A stretch of 27,698 bases of DNA from Cyclostephanos tholiformis (taxonomy: Eukaryota > Bacillariophyta > Thalassiosirophyceae > Thalassiosirales > Thalassiosiraceae), in contig JALLPB010000053.1 in the NCBI GenBank assembly GCA_036939975.1, positions 1-27,698 of the forward strand, in the 5' to 3' direction. Of this stretch, positions 1-8,454 are shown piece after piece (position 1 is the first letter of the stretch; every line of letters starts with the position of its first letter). Made by a program: the position numbers and the translations under genes. Under the pieces are notes generated by a model. That model did no database searches and was not told the origin of the DNA. It worked only from the letters and a program-made list of their open reading frames with translations.

Positions 1-213
1 GGAGAGAGGCCCTGCCGCTGGGGGAGATGTGGCGATGATGGAATGGAAATGGGCTTGGCTAAATATTTATGCTCGCCTAAATTCTAGACGGCATGTCCGG
101 ACATGCTGTCTAGAATTTAGGTTATTTCGTAGTTAGCCAGGATCTAGCCACGATCTAACCACGAGAAAATGCTGGCTAAAACGGTTTAACCGAATTTTGG
201 GAGCCACCCAGTA
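1..213. repeat. Partial copy of a foldback/MITE-like repeat (right end)
   Basis: This stretch resembles the terminal part of the 757-bp foldback repeat at 24693-25449. The last bases, about 187-213, read TTAACCGAATTTTGGGAG followed by CCACCCAGT. They match both the right end of that element and the reverse complement of its left end with a few changes. The internal block around 76-121 (CTAGACGGCATGTCCGGACA) aligns with the block near 24788-24813 of the other copy (ATTTGGCATGTCTGGACA). The window begins inside the element, so its left end is not seen. No coding frame is evident. It is probably a non-autonomous DNA transposon; the superfamily is unknown. Confidence 0.6.
76..121. repeat. 46-bp near-perfect palindrome
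   Basis: The left arm CCTAAATTCTAGACGGCATGTCC (76-98) and the right arm (99-121) are reverse complements with a single mismatched pair and no loop. It lies inside the partial foldback repeat at the window start and could extrude as a cruciform or fold as a transcript hairpin. Confidence 0.9.
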
Positions 214-789
214 ACAAAAAAATATTTTGGCTCACAGAACACATGTAGCTCTCGTACATCTTAAACATAGGAATATTACTATTTTTTGCTATCCAAGCAT
301 CCAACCATCCAAAAAATGGATATCTCCATGGTGGTGCCGATCGCCGGGTCCAGCGGCATGGCAACGGTGAATTCGAAAAAATCCTACGCTGTAGCACCTT
401 CGCGATGGGTTGGTTGAGGGCTCCGTCGAAGGGTTTTATTCATTTTTGTAAATGGCGGAGCGAGATGTGCACAGTTAATTGTATGCTGTGTATGACTAAG
501 TCTGTTCACATTAACTTGTTCACTCATTCTGTTGTTTTGTACCTTACTGATTCAACACCGAGGCGTGGATGCAAACAAAACGCGAGAAGTATTCAATTCA
601 TTGAACATGACCACATTCCCTCTAATTTAAACGATCTGCATGAATTATCCCCCGCCTCGCTGTAACAGACCTCGCCGCACGAAAAGCTTATGTTGTTCCG
701 TTTTGTGCGAAGAATACTCCTATTAAGTACTATATCAATGAATTCTTCCACGAACGGATGCTTTGATTAGCCGCGTTGAGAGTGTCACT
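214..789. other. No recognisable feature
   Basis: This stretch lies between the repeat copy and the 3' end of the minus-strand gene at 790-1291. Short open frames exist (for example 405-665, plus strand) but their products resemble nothing known to me. They also lack a convincing splice or start context. Part of it is probably the 3' untranslated region of the neighbouring minus-strand gene. No tRNA or repeat was recognised. Confidence 0.5.
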
Positions 790-1291
790 CTACCCGTGTG
801 AACCACTCGAAGGAGTCGTTTCACTTTTCTCGGCGATTGGCGCGGCCTTACGAATGTTCAAATACTCCATCACATCCACCTTTTCCACACCCTTTCAGGG
901 GAAGGAGAGAGAGAACACGTCAGACTTTGTGGGGTGCTAATTTCCAATGTAATTACCAAGCATGGAATAAATCGAATATTCTAGTTCGTGATATTCTCAC
1001 CGATCCATCCATTGTTCCAGGACGAGACAATTTCTCGGGCAGGCAATCCGCGTCCTTGCCGCATTCCATGGACTTTATCCACTCCTCGGGAACGAACGAC
1101 GCAGAATACACGGTCGATAGGCAATCGTCATCCGAGTCGTAGTTGTCCTGCCAGCAAGGACTTTCGGGGTCCGGCCTTGATGGGAGTGCGGTGGGGAAGT
1201 TCATTGCGCGACTCCTTGGTCGGTTGGCGGCGGGAGTCCAAGCTTTGATGCCGCCCGAGAGAGCAAGAATGGTGCACGCCTTGCGTAGCAT
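790..1291 (-). CDS. Small cysteine-containing protein of unknown function, two exons
   Basis: Exon 1 is 1291-1001 (97 codons). The intron 1000-892 (109 nt) starts GTGAGA and ends CTGAAAG after a pyrimidine-rich CTCTCTCTCC stretch. Exon 2 is 891-790 and ends in TAG. The spliced product is 130 residues. Residues 1-40 carry Arg and Lys (R3, K4, K16, R24, R26, R28, R39) and no acidic residue, as in mitochondrial presequences. The middle has an acidic patch (DNYDSDDDC, 49-57), cysteines at 46, 57, 77 and 83, and VPEEWIKSMECG (67-78). The tail after the splice reads GVEKVDVMEYLNIRKAAPI. The intron is in phase 0 and both exons stay open, which supports the model. I do not recognise the family; a small mitochondrial protein is an inference from the N-terminus only. 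It is divergent from the oxidoreductase gene at 1630. Confidence 0.65.
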
Positions 1292-1629
1292 GTTGCGTCG
1301 GCTGATGATGATAATGGGTTCTGTGTAAATGAGGGAGATAATATTGTGTGTTTTGGATAAATGAACTTGATTTTATTATCCCCAAGAGTTGCGCTTTAAA
1401 CAGCAGGCACATGTCACAGATGGATTCGATAGAGTGTCATGAAGGAGGAGGAGAACCCTGAAAAAAAAGAGAGTGTCAAAAAAGCAACAACAACCTCAAA
1501 TAATAAAATAATAATATTTCAAGCCTTTTTGGCGGCAACGCTCGCGCTAAACCATTGGTCTCGCTACAAAAAAGCAATCTCGCTCGCTCACATTGATCTC
1601 CCAGTTCAGATCCCAACGAGTAGAGCACC
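1292..1629. promoter_or_regulatory. Shared upstream region of two divergent genes
   Basis: These 338 bp separate the start codons of the minus-strand small-protein gene (1291) and the plus-strand oxidoreductase gene (1630), so both promoters and both 5' leaders must lie here unless unseen upstream exons exist. The plus-strand half is A-rich (A/AG runs about 1440-1520). No unambiguous TATA box or known factor site was identified; the call rests on gene arrangement. Confidence 0.5.
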
Positions 1630-2948
1630 ATGAGCGCCGTTTCTGTAGTATTGGTCGGATGTGGGGCTCCACTGAAATCGATGGGATGGTATCACGCTAC
1701 GCAAATCTTGCACAAGGACAGCAAAATGTGAGTGGGTGCAAATGTACGATCGCAATAGATAATCGTCGAGTATGAACCTTAAACTCACCCATTACACATA
1801 CTCCCTTCCGAAGTGCCGCCCGATTAGATTTTATCGTCGAACCGTGGTTTATGAGCGAGGCTGGCAAATCCAGTGCCGGAGGCGCGGAATTTGCTGAGTT
1901 CAGAAAAGATCTCGAAACTACGAAAGGAATCCAGTTCTTTTCACGTGTAGAAGATGTACCACCCATAGTCGACGGGGTGAAGCGGCTTGCAATAATTAGT
2001 GCCCGTGAGTATCATTTTACATTAGGGTTTTCGAAATCAATACATATGCCTCTCAATGGATAATTTGGCCTCGTAAAGGTACATCCGACAACCCCAGCCT
2101 TTTCGCCAAATGCCTTGACATTGGATGCCATGCTATCTTTTTGGAAAAACCCGGGGCCCCGTCTGTTGCTGAGCTTGAGTTGATGAAAATCAAGGCAGAT
2201 GAGTTTGGAGTATCAGTTTTCATGGGATTCAATAAGAATGTTAGCAAATTCGTGTCAAAGACGCGTGCCTACGCCAAGTCTCACCCTGGAACCAATGTGA
2301 CCTTTCTTCACAACAATAACTACAACGAGTCAGGTCTAAATGAATGCTTTGAAAGAAATGCCGAGGGAATGCTGAAGAACATGGGTAAGTTCAAATAAAG
2401 CCAAATTTCTACCGGTATACTTTTTTCACCCTCGTTGTGTACTATATCACATAGCCATACATGAGCTCGCCATTGCTGTCACATTCTATGGTGTTACTGC
2501 GGACAACATTGCATCAGTTGTCGCCGACAAAGACTTTTCGCAGTGCCTAACGTTGGAAGGTCCATCCGGAAGAACATTTACCGACTTTGGAAGAATCAAG
2601 TTTACGATCACGACAAAGGATGGCAATGAGGTCTCAATTGCTGCGGATCGATGTGGTGGAGATGATTCGGTTGGTATTGTTACTGATGGAGAAGGGAATG
2701 AGCTAGTTCGGTTCACAATGCCCGATGACGAGGACGCTCCATCAATCAAAGATGCCGAGGAAAGAATCGCTGGAGCTATGCCGTACTTCTATGTTCAGTC
2801 CCCCGATTATCAAACTCTGAAAGAGAGGGTTGCAAATGCAATTGCCAACTCCGAACCCGTCGAGGGAGTCGCGACTATTGAAGTGGCAATAGAAACGCTG
2901 AAAGTTGCTGAGTACCTTACTCCGATTCTCATGGAGCAACTCGAGTAG
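1630..2948 (+). CDS. Gfo/Idh/MocA-family NAD(P)-dependent oxidoreductase, four exons
   Basis: Four exons (1630-1727, 1814-2004, 2079-2384, 2455-2948) join in one frame to 362 residues ending in TAG. All introns are GT-AG (86, 74 and 70 nt; donors GTGAGT, GTGAGT and GTAAGT). The N-terminus is a Rossmann beta-alpha start, VVLVGCGAPLKSMGWYHA (6-23), replacing the usual GxGxxG. EKPGAP at 119-124 is the family's EKP signature, whose Lys lies at the active site. GFNKNVSKFV follows and resembles the family's G(Y/F)NRRF segment. IHEL at 200-203 gives a histidine where family members often have one. The C-terminal half is the alpha/beta substrate domain and ends in a helix, VAIETLKVAEYLTPIL. Length is normal for the family. 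Substrate cannot be read from sequence; sugars, inositols or a biliverdin-like compound are possible. It shows no break and appears functional. It shares its upstream region with the gene at 790-1291. Confidence 0.85.
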
Positions 2949-3285
2949 TAGGCAGTGATGCGACTAACAATAGTTATTCCGTGTGTACAATCCATCAAAT
3001 CGAACATTCATAGAAAGAAGTTATCAAAAGATTGTGATCGTGACTGGTGTCAAGTGGACGGTCATTCTGCAGAGGAAGTATATTAGCTTGAGCAAGGTGA
3101 ATAGAAGCGAACGAAACACCGTAGCGAAGTGAACTCATTCATGTAGGTTCATTGAAGCTCGCTCCCCGTAAAGAATATGATTTCGACTGCAGGTCAACAT
3201 GGTTCCACACAAACTGCACACTTATCACACGGATACGAAAACGTATAATTGCAATCATGTTTATTACTAAATATTCTTTTCTCGC
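2949..3285. other. Intergenic 3' region between convergent genes
   Basis: These 337 bp lie between the stop of the oxidoreductase gene (plus) and the stop of RPL17 (minus). They should hold both 3' untranslated regions and polyadenylation signals. No further gene, hairpin or repeat was recognised. Confidence 0.6.
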
Positions 3286-3867
3286 CTATGCGGAACCTCC
3301 TCCGACTTTCACAAATCGCTTCATGGCCGCCGCCTTCTTGGTAATCTTTTTCCCGCGGGCGCCCTCGCCATCTTCATCGTCCGCCTTCTCGACGGCCTCC
3401 GATTTCTGGGAAAGGATCAATTCGATGTGCGCCGGTTGGCTGGCGTACTTGCCGATACGGCCGTGGGCGCGGTAGGTTCTACGGCGGCCGGGGGGGGCGC
3501 GATTGCATTGTGCGTGTTTAATGTAGAGCTTATCGACTTCCAATCCCTTGCTCTCGGCATTCGCGACAGCGTTAGAGAGGAGGTCTTTCACCACGACCGT
3601 CGCCTTGACGGGCCACCTACCCTTGTCCCCGGGAGACTTGTGTTGCTTGGCCATGGCCTTGCGTCCGATGCCGCCGGTGTACTTGGTGAAGGGCACGATG
3701 GACTTGAAGGCCATGACGTCCTCGAGGAATTTCTTCGCCTTGCTCGCCTCCATCCCCTGAATATGATGAGCGATTTCCCGGCAGTGCTTGAAGTGGACGC
3801 GGAGGTGTGATCCCCGCGATTTAGAGTGCGGAACGGCCGCATCGGGTTCCATTGAGTAGCGGACCAT
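3286..3867 (-). CDS. RPL17: 60S ribosomal protein L17 (uL22 family)
   Basis: A single uninterrupted frame of 193 residues encodes the cytosolic large-subunit protein uL22, which lines the peptide exit tunnel. The start MVRYSMEPD and the following SKSRGSHLRVHFKHCRE match eukaryotic L17. The core has KGRWPVKATVVVKDLLSNA, KGLEVDKLYIKHAQ and the near-invariant RRRTYRAHGRIGKY, then HIELILSQK. The C-terminus is a basic tail with KKITKKAAAMKRF. Length is slightly above the animal protein, about 184 residues. The ATG at 3867 is chosen because the N-terminus aligns from the first residue. The coding sequence is intronless and looks G/C-richer than the surrounding intergenic DNA, as expected for a highly expressed gene. 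No defects are visible. Confidence 0.96.
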   Translation of the reverse strand: MVRYSMEPDAAVPHSKSRGSHLRVHFKHCREIAHHIQGMEASKAKKFLEDVMAFKSIVPFTKYTGGIGRKAMAKQHKSPGDKGRWPVKATVVVKDLLSNAVANAESKGLEVDKLYIKHAQCNRAPPGRRRTYRAHGRIGKYASQPAHIELILSQKSEAVEKADDEDGEGARGKKITKKAAAMKRFVKVGGGSA

Positions 3868-4215
3868 GGTGTTGCTGTTGTTGTTGTGGCTCGATGTGGC
3901 GGCCCTAGAGGGGGGAGGGGTTTGGGTCAGTACAAATGAGCGTGGGAACTGGAAGGCGCAAGTAATGCGATAACTGGTAACCGAGTGTTACCATGGACAC
4001 CCAATTACGATGCCGGGAATAGGTAGTTGAAGTAACGTACAATATTATGGTACTATCTGACAATAAATACACTCCAACGATGGAGTCAGCATGTTGTCTG
4101 TGTGCATGCGGCGGGAGCGAGCGTGACATGTAAAATTATGTGACGACCTACCATATAATATCCTCTACCCCCATCACGTCGGCCCGTGAACAAACGACCT
4201 CTTTATGTGCGTGCA
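3868..4215. promoter_or_regulatory. RPL17 leader and promoter; upstream region of the 4216 gene
   Basis: On the minus strand the 20 or so bases just before the RPL17 ATG are a CAA-repeat leader (CAACAACAACAGCAACACC). Further upstream is a textbook 3' splice site: CTGAC branch-like motif, then a run of C and T ending CTCTAG at 3905. A possible donor GTAACA lies at 3991-3986, giving a potential 87-nt intron (3991-3905) in the 5' untranslated region. The plus-strand gene near 4216 must also start from this region. No TATA box was assigned. Confidence 0.4.
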
Positions 4216-4900
4216 ATGCTTGCGATAGTGGTGGTTTATTTATGTTGCCACATCCTAGTGAATGCCACTTTCTTCAACAAACATTGGAAGGATGCGGCTC
4301 GCCCTCATTGTTCTTCGTTGAGCTCAGTGCAATCTCTGTCAATCAACCTGGTCCCGACCGGAGCATCATATTCTACTCTGACGCTTCTCGAAAAGGGCAC
4401 CTTCTCACACCGTATGTGCACGATGACAACGGCTTAGGAAGTAATGACATAATTGATTTTTTCGTGCGTATCCTTGGATTTGGCTTGGATCCAAAAAGTG
4501 TGGGTAATTTGAAGAAGGGATCAGGTATGACATTAAATGAGATGCAGACTTGCTTAATTAGTCAGAAAATTTGATGTGACTTATTCATAATATCATATGC
4601 ATATCCGTTTTGTTCATTCTATCGTTCATATCAACAGGAGTTGTATTTGTCAATTGTGACATCTCACAGTTGCATATGAACGATGGAAGTGATTTCTGTA
4701 CACAACCGGGGGAACTGCTGAGCCTCAAAGACTTGATAGTGGGAGGTTGTATTTTGGAATACGAAGTTGGTTTATGTTACGATGATCTAGTCTTGCTGAA
4801 AGTGGAGCTTTCCAGCAGCAGCGGCATTTGCTCGTACAAGATAATAGATGAGGGAGGCAACAGAGAAACTATACGTATCACTGTGTTGGGGTTTATATAG
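4216..4900 (+). CDS. Putative small secreted or membrane-anchored protein, two exons
   Basis: Preferred model: exon 1 is 4216-4411, the intron 4412-4637 (GTATGT...CAACAG) and exon 2 is 4638-4900, giving 152 residues ending in TAG. The first residues, MLAIVVVYLCCHILVNA, form a hydrophobic segment typical of a signal peptide or anchor. Exon 2 contains FVNCDISQLHMNDGSDFC, an acidic and Leu/Val-rich stretch CYDDLVLLKVEL, and the tail ETIRITVLGFI. An alternative exists: the overlapping frame through about 4527 (IIFYSDASRKGHLLTPYV, then FFVRILGFGLDPKSVGNLKKG) is also open and its donor at 4527 (GTATGA) joins exon 2 in the same phase. I cannot decide between them without RNA evidence. No family is recognised. 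Confidence 0.45.
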
Positions 4901-4919
4901 TTATGGTTGGTATAGATGT

Positions 4920-4949
4920 GATCGAAATCGCATCGGTGCGATTTTGATC
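4920..4949. repeat. Hairpin just downstream of the 4216 gene
   Basis: GATCGAAATCGCA (4920-4932) and TGCGATTTTGATC (4937-4949) are reverse complements with one mismatch around a 4-nt loop, 20 nt after the stop codon. It may be a 3' untranslated structure or a chance repeat; it is the only structure seen in 4901-5204. Confidence 0.6.
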
Positions 4950-5204
4950 GCACCACAACAAAGTACAGACCATATCTTAGCTGGACAGATTGCAACTTGA
5001 AGGTTGAAGTGGATCCTGACTGAGATCCCGTGAGGGGCAATTTCCCCAGATTTTCTATCCATAACATTCGTGAGTGACGAATAGAAACATCTAAACTAAG
5101 AAGTGAGCAGTTACTCCAAAGCACCGACCCGGCCGCTGGGGCCTGGTCAACACTAATGTGAAATAGCAACGAATTCTGGTATTGGGAGCAGCCCGAGTGA
5201 ATTC

Positions 5205-5388
5205 CTCCAACAATGCCATCAACACTATTTGGTTTCGTGAAAAGATCATTGAGAAGAAAATCAAGGTGGCTCCCATTGAGACCCATCTTCAATTGGGAGA
5301 CATTTTTACTAAGATGCCTCCTCAAGTCACCTTTGAATTCCTTCAAAACTTGCTTCTAAGATGGTGACAATCATCACTTGAGTGGGAG
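5205..5388 (+). pseudogene. Orphan copia pol tail (RNase H end) upstream of the left LTR
   Basis: About 165 bp encode NAINTIWFREKIIEKKIKVA and then IETHLQLGDIFTKMPPQVTF, followed by a stop. This is nearly the same as the end of RNase H at 12395-12541 of the complete element (IWFCKKITEKKIKVTPIETH). The homology begins abruptly near 5205 and runs without interruption through the polypurine-tract region into the LTR. It is therefore the 3' end of another copy of the same element, fused at its LTR to the full element that follows. The rest of that copy has been lost. Confidence 0.8.
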
Positions 5389-6010
5389 TTTTGAGTATGA
5401 CCTTCTTATTCAGCTATTTACTCCTGTATCCTGCCGTATAGCCTCTTACTAATCTACATTTCAAAGCTTATTGTAACAGCTATGTTTGGTTGATTAAAAA
5501 AGGCAACCCCTCATTATCAAACAGAGGGAGTATCAATTCATTCCACCTTCAGTTGGATGTTGCCTAGACTCTCATATGGTGTCTACAGCAACTGTTATTT
5601 CAACTGACATGGGAAACAAGAACCATACATTTCTACACAATTGAATTGAACAATCAGTTCAACTGATTTGAGAAATTAATTCAACTGACAGCATCTTCTT
5701 GGCATCAAATATTTCATTCATCATGACTGTATATCTTATATCAATCCAAATATTTCAACTGATGTGAAACATTTGTGATTGCTTCTTTCATTGTGCAGCC
5801 TGAGTTATTATTCAAGCTCTGCTTGTCAGGAAGTTTTACAATTGCGTGTACGGGCAATTTTCTCTTCATTTTACCTTGGTCATAAATCGTCTAAAGCATC
5901 TCAACTTTTAAAAAAGTCTTTCTACTTTTCCATTACTTATCCTACTGTGAATCCAACCTATCTGCCTTGATTGATCACCAAGTCTTCTTGGTTCACGTGC
6001 AGTACTTTGT
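5389..6010 (+). repeat. Left LTR of the 7.8-kb copia element
   Basis: It starts TTTTGAGTATGACC (the right copy has TGTTGAGTAGTACC, so the initial TG has decayed) and aligns with 12571-13200 to about TTTGT at 6010. The A/T-rich U3-like part has four copies of TTCAACTGA at 5599, 5658, 5680 and 5754. These are conserved in the right LTR. The 3' boundary is set by the end of alignment and the start of the primer-binding site. Confidence 0.85.
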
Positions 6011-6011
6011 G

Positions 6012-6025
6012 TGGTTATGAGCCCA
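6012..6025 (+). other. Primer-binding site, initiator tRNA-Met half-tRNA type
   Basis: TGGTTATGAGCCCA sits directly after the left LTR. GGTTATGAGCCC is the exact complement of GGGCUCAUAACC, the anticodon stem-loop (CAU anticodon) of eukaryotic initiator tRNA-Met, not of the tRNA 3' end. This is the arrangement known for Drosophila copia and yeast Ty5, which prime from a cleaved half-tRNA. Confidence 0.8.
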
Positions 6026-6330
6026 AAGTAACCTCAACATCATTGTCTTAACAAAGTTAGCTTCCTTGGTTTATCCTGATATCCGACAGTAATTGGAGTG
6101 CGCACCCGTGGTCTCAAGGGATCACCTTCTTTTCAAGTCACTTCACTCACTGAATGAGCAAAGAATCAAGCCCTATCCTCTCAGGTCTCAAAGCCGATCT
6201 CTCACTCCTCATAGAGCTTGTGAGGCAACATCTCAAGTCAGGAGCCATTCCCAAGTTTCATCTGGTTTGTCTACACCAGCTTCAGTACTTTCATCTTCAA
6301 GTACTATTACCCCACCAATTGTATCATCGA

Positions 6331-7737
6331 CCATGACCATGTTCGAGTTCCCTGGGAACACCTTGCTCTGATGAAGACATTACCAAAGAAATGCCAATTC
6401 TTGCAAAGGCAAATTGCAGGACAGGCAAGGAGCTCACCAAGAATATATCTCCTGCTACTGCCTCCTTGGAATTCAAGTTTGGAGTTACTAATGGACTCAC
6501 TATCCGCAACTCCAGTGGCAAGATTGAGGATGGCAACTACTCTTCAAATGAGATTGCTGACATCTTCTCCAACAATGGCCGCGTCATGCGCTGCCTAATG
6601 GATTGGGTCAAACAGTTCGACATGCAGGATGCTATCATGATCCCCAAGCTCATGGATAAGACTCTCCCTGCTAATATAGGAAAGTGGACTGGACCACTGA
6701 TATTTTTGAGGATGTTAAGACTCTCTCTCTCAATGAGGTCAAGGAATATGCATCGGACATCCTCAAATTCAACAAGGCTAATGGAACTGGCCATCAAGAC
6801 CAGCATTGGCTGCTGAAGCTCATTCACAACTGTTGCTCGAGTGACCTTTGTGACATTGTTGATGAGACCTTTAATGAGCTTCCAGTTTATCAGCAAGGGG
6901 GATCTGTCTATCTTAAGTTGAGATGTCATCTTCAACATGACTGAGCCAGTTGTCCATGTCCTCCAGAAGTGGATCAAGGGATTTGCAAAGCATGGTCTTT
7001 ACAAGGTCCCTGGCGAGAATGTTTGCAGCTTGTATGATGCTGCCTGGAACATTTCTAAGCATCTCCATGAAGTTGACTCATTGTCTTCAGATGCAGCAAT
7101 TGATATCCTCACTGATCTGACCAAGGCAACAAACGATGACTTCACTCATCCTTTCAAGCTTCTTGAGGCCTGAGTAATCAGACTATTATCAACCTCAGTC
7201 ATCTCAAGTCCAAGACTACCCTTGAACGCATCAAGACTTATCCTTTTCAGGCTCTTGATTCATATGTTGTCCACGTTGTGAACAGCACTTGGAAGATTGA
7301 AGCCCTCCATGCTCTCACTGGTGATGTAACTTGCTGGATTTGTGGCAAACCTGGTTCGGTCTTGCCCAGAACCCCATAATCAAGATCGCATTGACAAGGC
7401 AAGGACATCCTCTTGTGAGAACAAGAAGTCTGATGCCAACAAACAAAGCAGCTCTAAACAAGGTGGCAATGGATATTCGTGTGGCAAGTTTGGAAAGCCT
7501 CCAACTCGCGGTGAGACTGTCCAATTTGCAAAACAGGAATCTGGAAAGAAGGGAGGTGCTCAGATGAAACCCAAATCCAAGTCAAAGAAATCCAAGAGTT
7601 ATGCAGAGACTGGTGGTGGCCTCACCCTAGCTGCCCTAGGAGAACACTTTGCCAAGATGGAAACCTCAGCCTTGGATCCTACCCAAGCCAATATGGCCCA
7701 GCAACTTCTCAAGAATCTGTTTCAGGGAAAAGTCTAG
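6331..7737 (+). pseudogene. gag relic of the 7.8-kb copia element
   Basis: Coding similarity passes through at least four frames. It begins with MTMFEFPGNTLL (6331), shifts to EMPILAKANCRTGKELTKNI (6391 frame), then to DIFEDVKTLSLNEVKEYASD (6700s), then to MTEPVVHVLQKWIKGFAKHG (6937 frame). A zinc-knuckle start CWICGKPG is visible at about 7331-7354 but the rest of the CCHC motif is lost to a shift. The last open part is Lys-rich (KPKSKSKKSKS) and ends EHFAKMETSALDPTQANMAQ. Gag would form the cytoplasmic virus-like particle and bind the RNA. The multiple frameshifts make it non-functional. Confidence 0.75.
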
Positions 7738-8454
7738 GGTATTGATACATCACTGGTGTATTCAATGCCCTTATCTTCCTAAATCCAGTCTCATCAATCT
7801 TCTTGTTCATCCTTTGTCTGCTCTCCAAGTCCTTCAGTGGCAGTTTGCCTCATCCATCTGGTGCTACTTCCATTCCCAACCAACTTATTACTGAATCAGT
7901 GTTCCGGCCTGCCTCCACGCTCAAGCCTTATCCAGCCTTCCATCGATGCCATTTGCCATATCATCTAGTGCATTGGTGTCTTCATAGCTCTGCCAATCAT
8001 CCTGGCCTGCGTCTCTCTTGTTGGGAACGCCCTTCCACTCTCCATCCAGCTGATATATGTGCTGCCTTCCCATCACATTCATCCTTCAATCAACTGGACA
8101 TCTGTGATGGATTCACTTGTGTGAATCCTCATAATACCACATACAAGCATCCTAATCACAAGGCTCATTGTGCTGTTCCCCAATACCCTATACCTCAATC
8201 TCAAGGCAGGTGAGGGCGCCGGCGAGACTATTCCTTGACGAGTGGTGGCTATCGGTCTGCTGGCCAGTCCTCTGGAACAACAATGCCCGTCTATCTCACT
8301 GACAATTGCCGTTGGCGCCTCTATGACTCTTTTGATGGTCATTTGCAGGATCAATGATACCTATTGTTGTTACCATACACTGATGCATGGACTCAGTATT
8401 CTTAGGAGTTATCAGTCTGCCAGTTTGATTGCATCCAGGAATGTTACCAACACC
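7738..8454 (+). pseudogene. Degenerate gag-pol linker of the copia element
   Basis: This stretch lies between the gag end and the protease. The open frames are short, rich in Ser, Pro, His and Cys, and carry no motif I recognise. Near 8392-8460 the bases encode CQFDCIQECYQHHACLG in one frame, while the frame used by the protease reads differently. It is treated as decayed element sequence rather than a host gene. Confidence 0.5.

Noticed and set aside
405..665. 86-codon plus-strand open frame
   Set aside because: No family resemblance and no start or splice context. Kept as unexplained sequence.
798..1142. 114-codon plus-strand open frame
   Set aside because: Antisense to the spliced minus-strand gene, covering its intron and parts of both exons; the product resembles nothing known and splicing supports the other strand.
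2053..3007. Minus-strand open frames in the oxidoreductase gene
   Set aside because: Antisense shadows of exons 3 and 4.
3427..3810. 127-codon plus-strand open frame
   Set aside because: Antisense shadow of RPL17, whose identity is certain.
4777..5346. 189-codon minus-strand open frame
   Set aside because: It runs antisense across the end of the 4216 gene, the non-coding gap and the plus-strand copia RNase H tail. A frame crossing a host/transposon junction is most likely chance.
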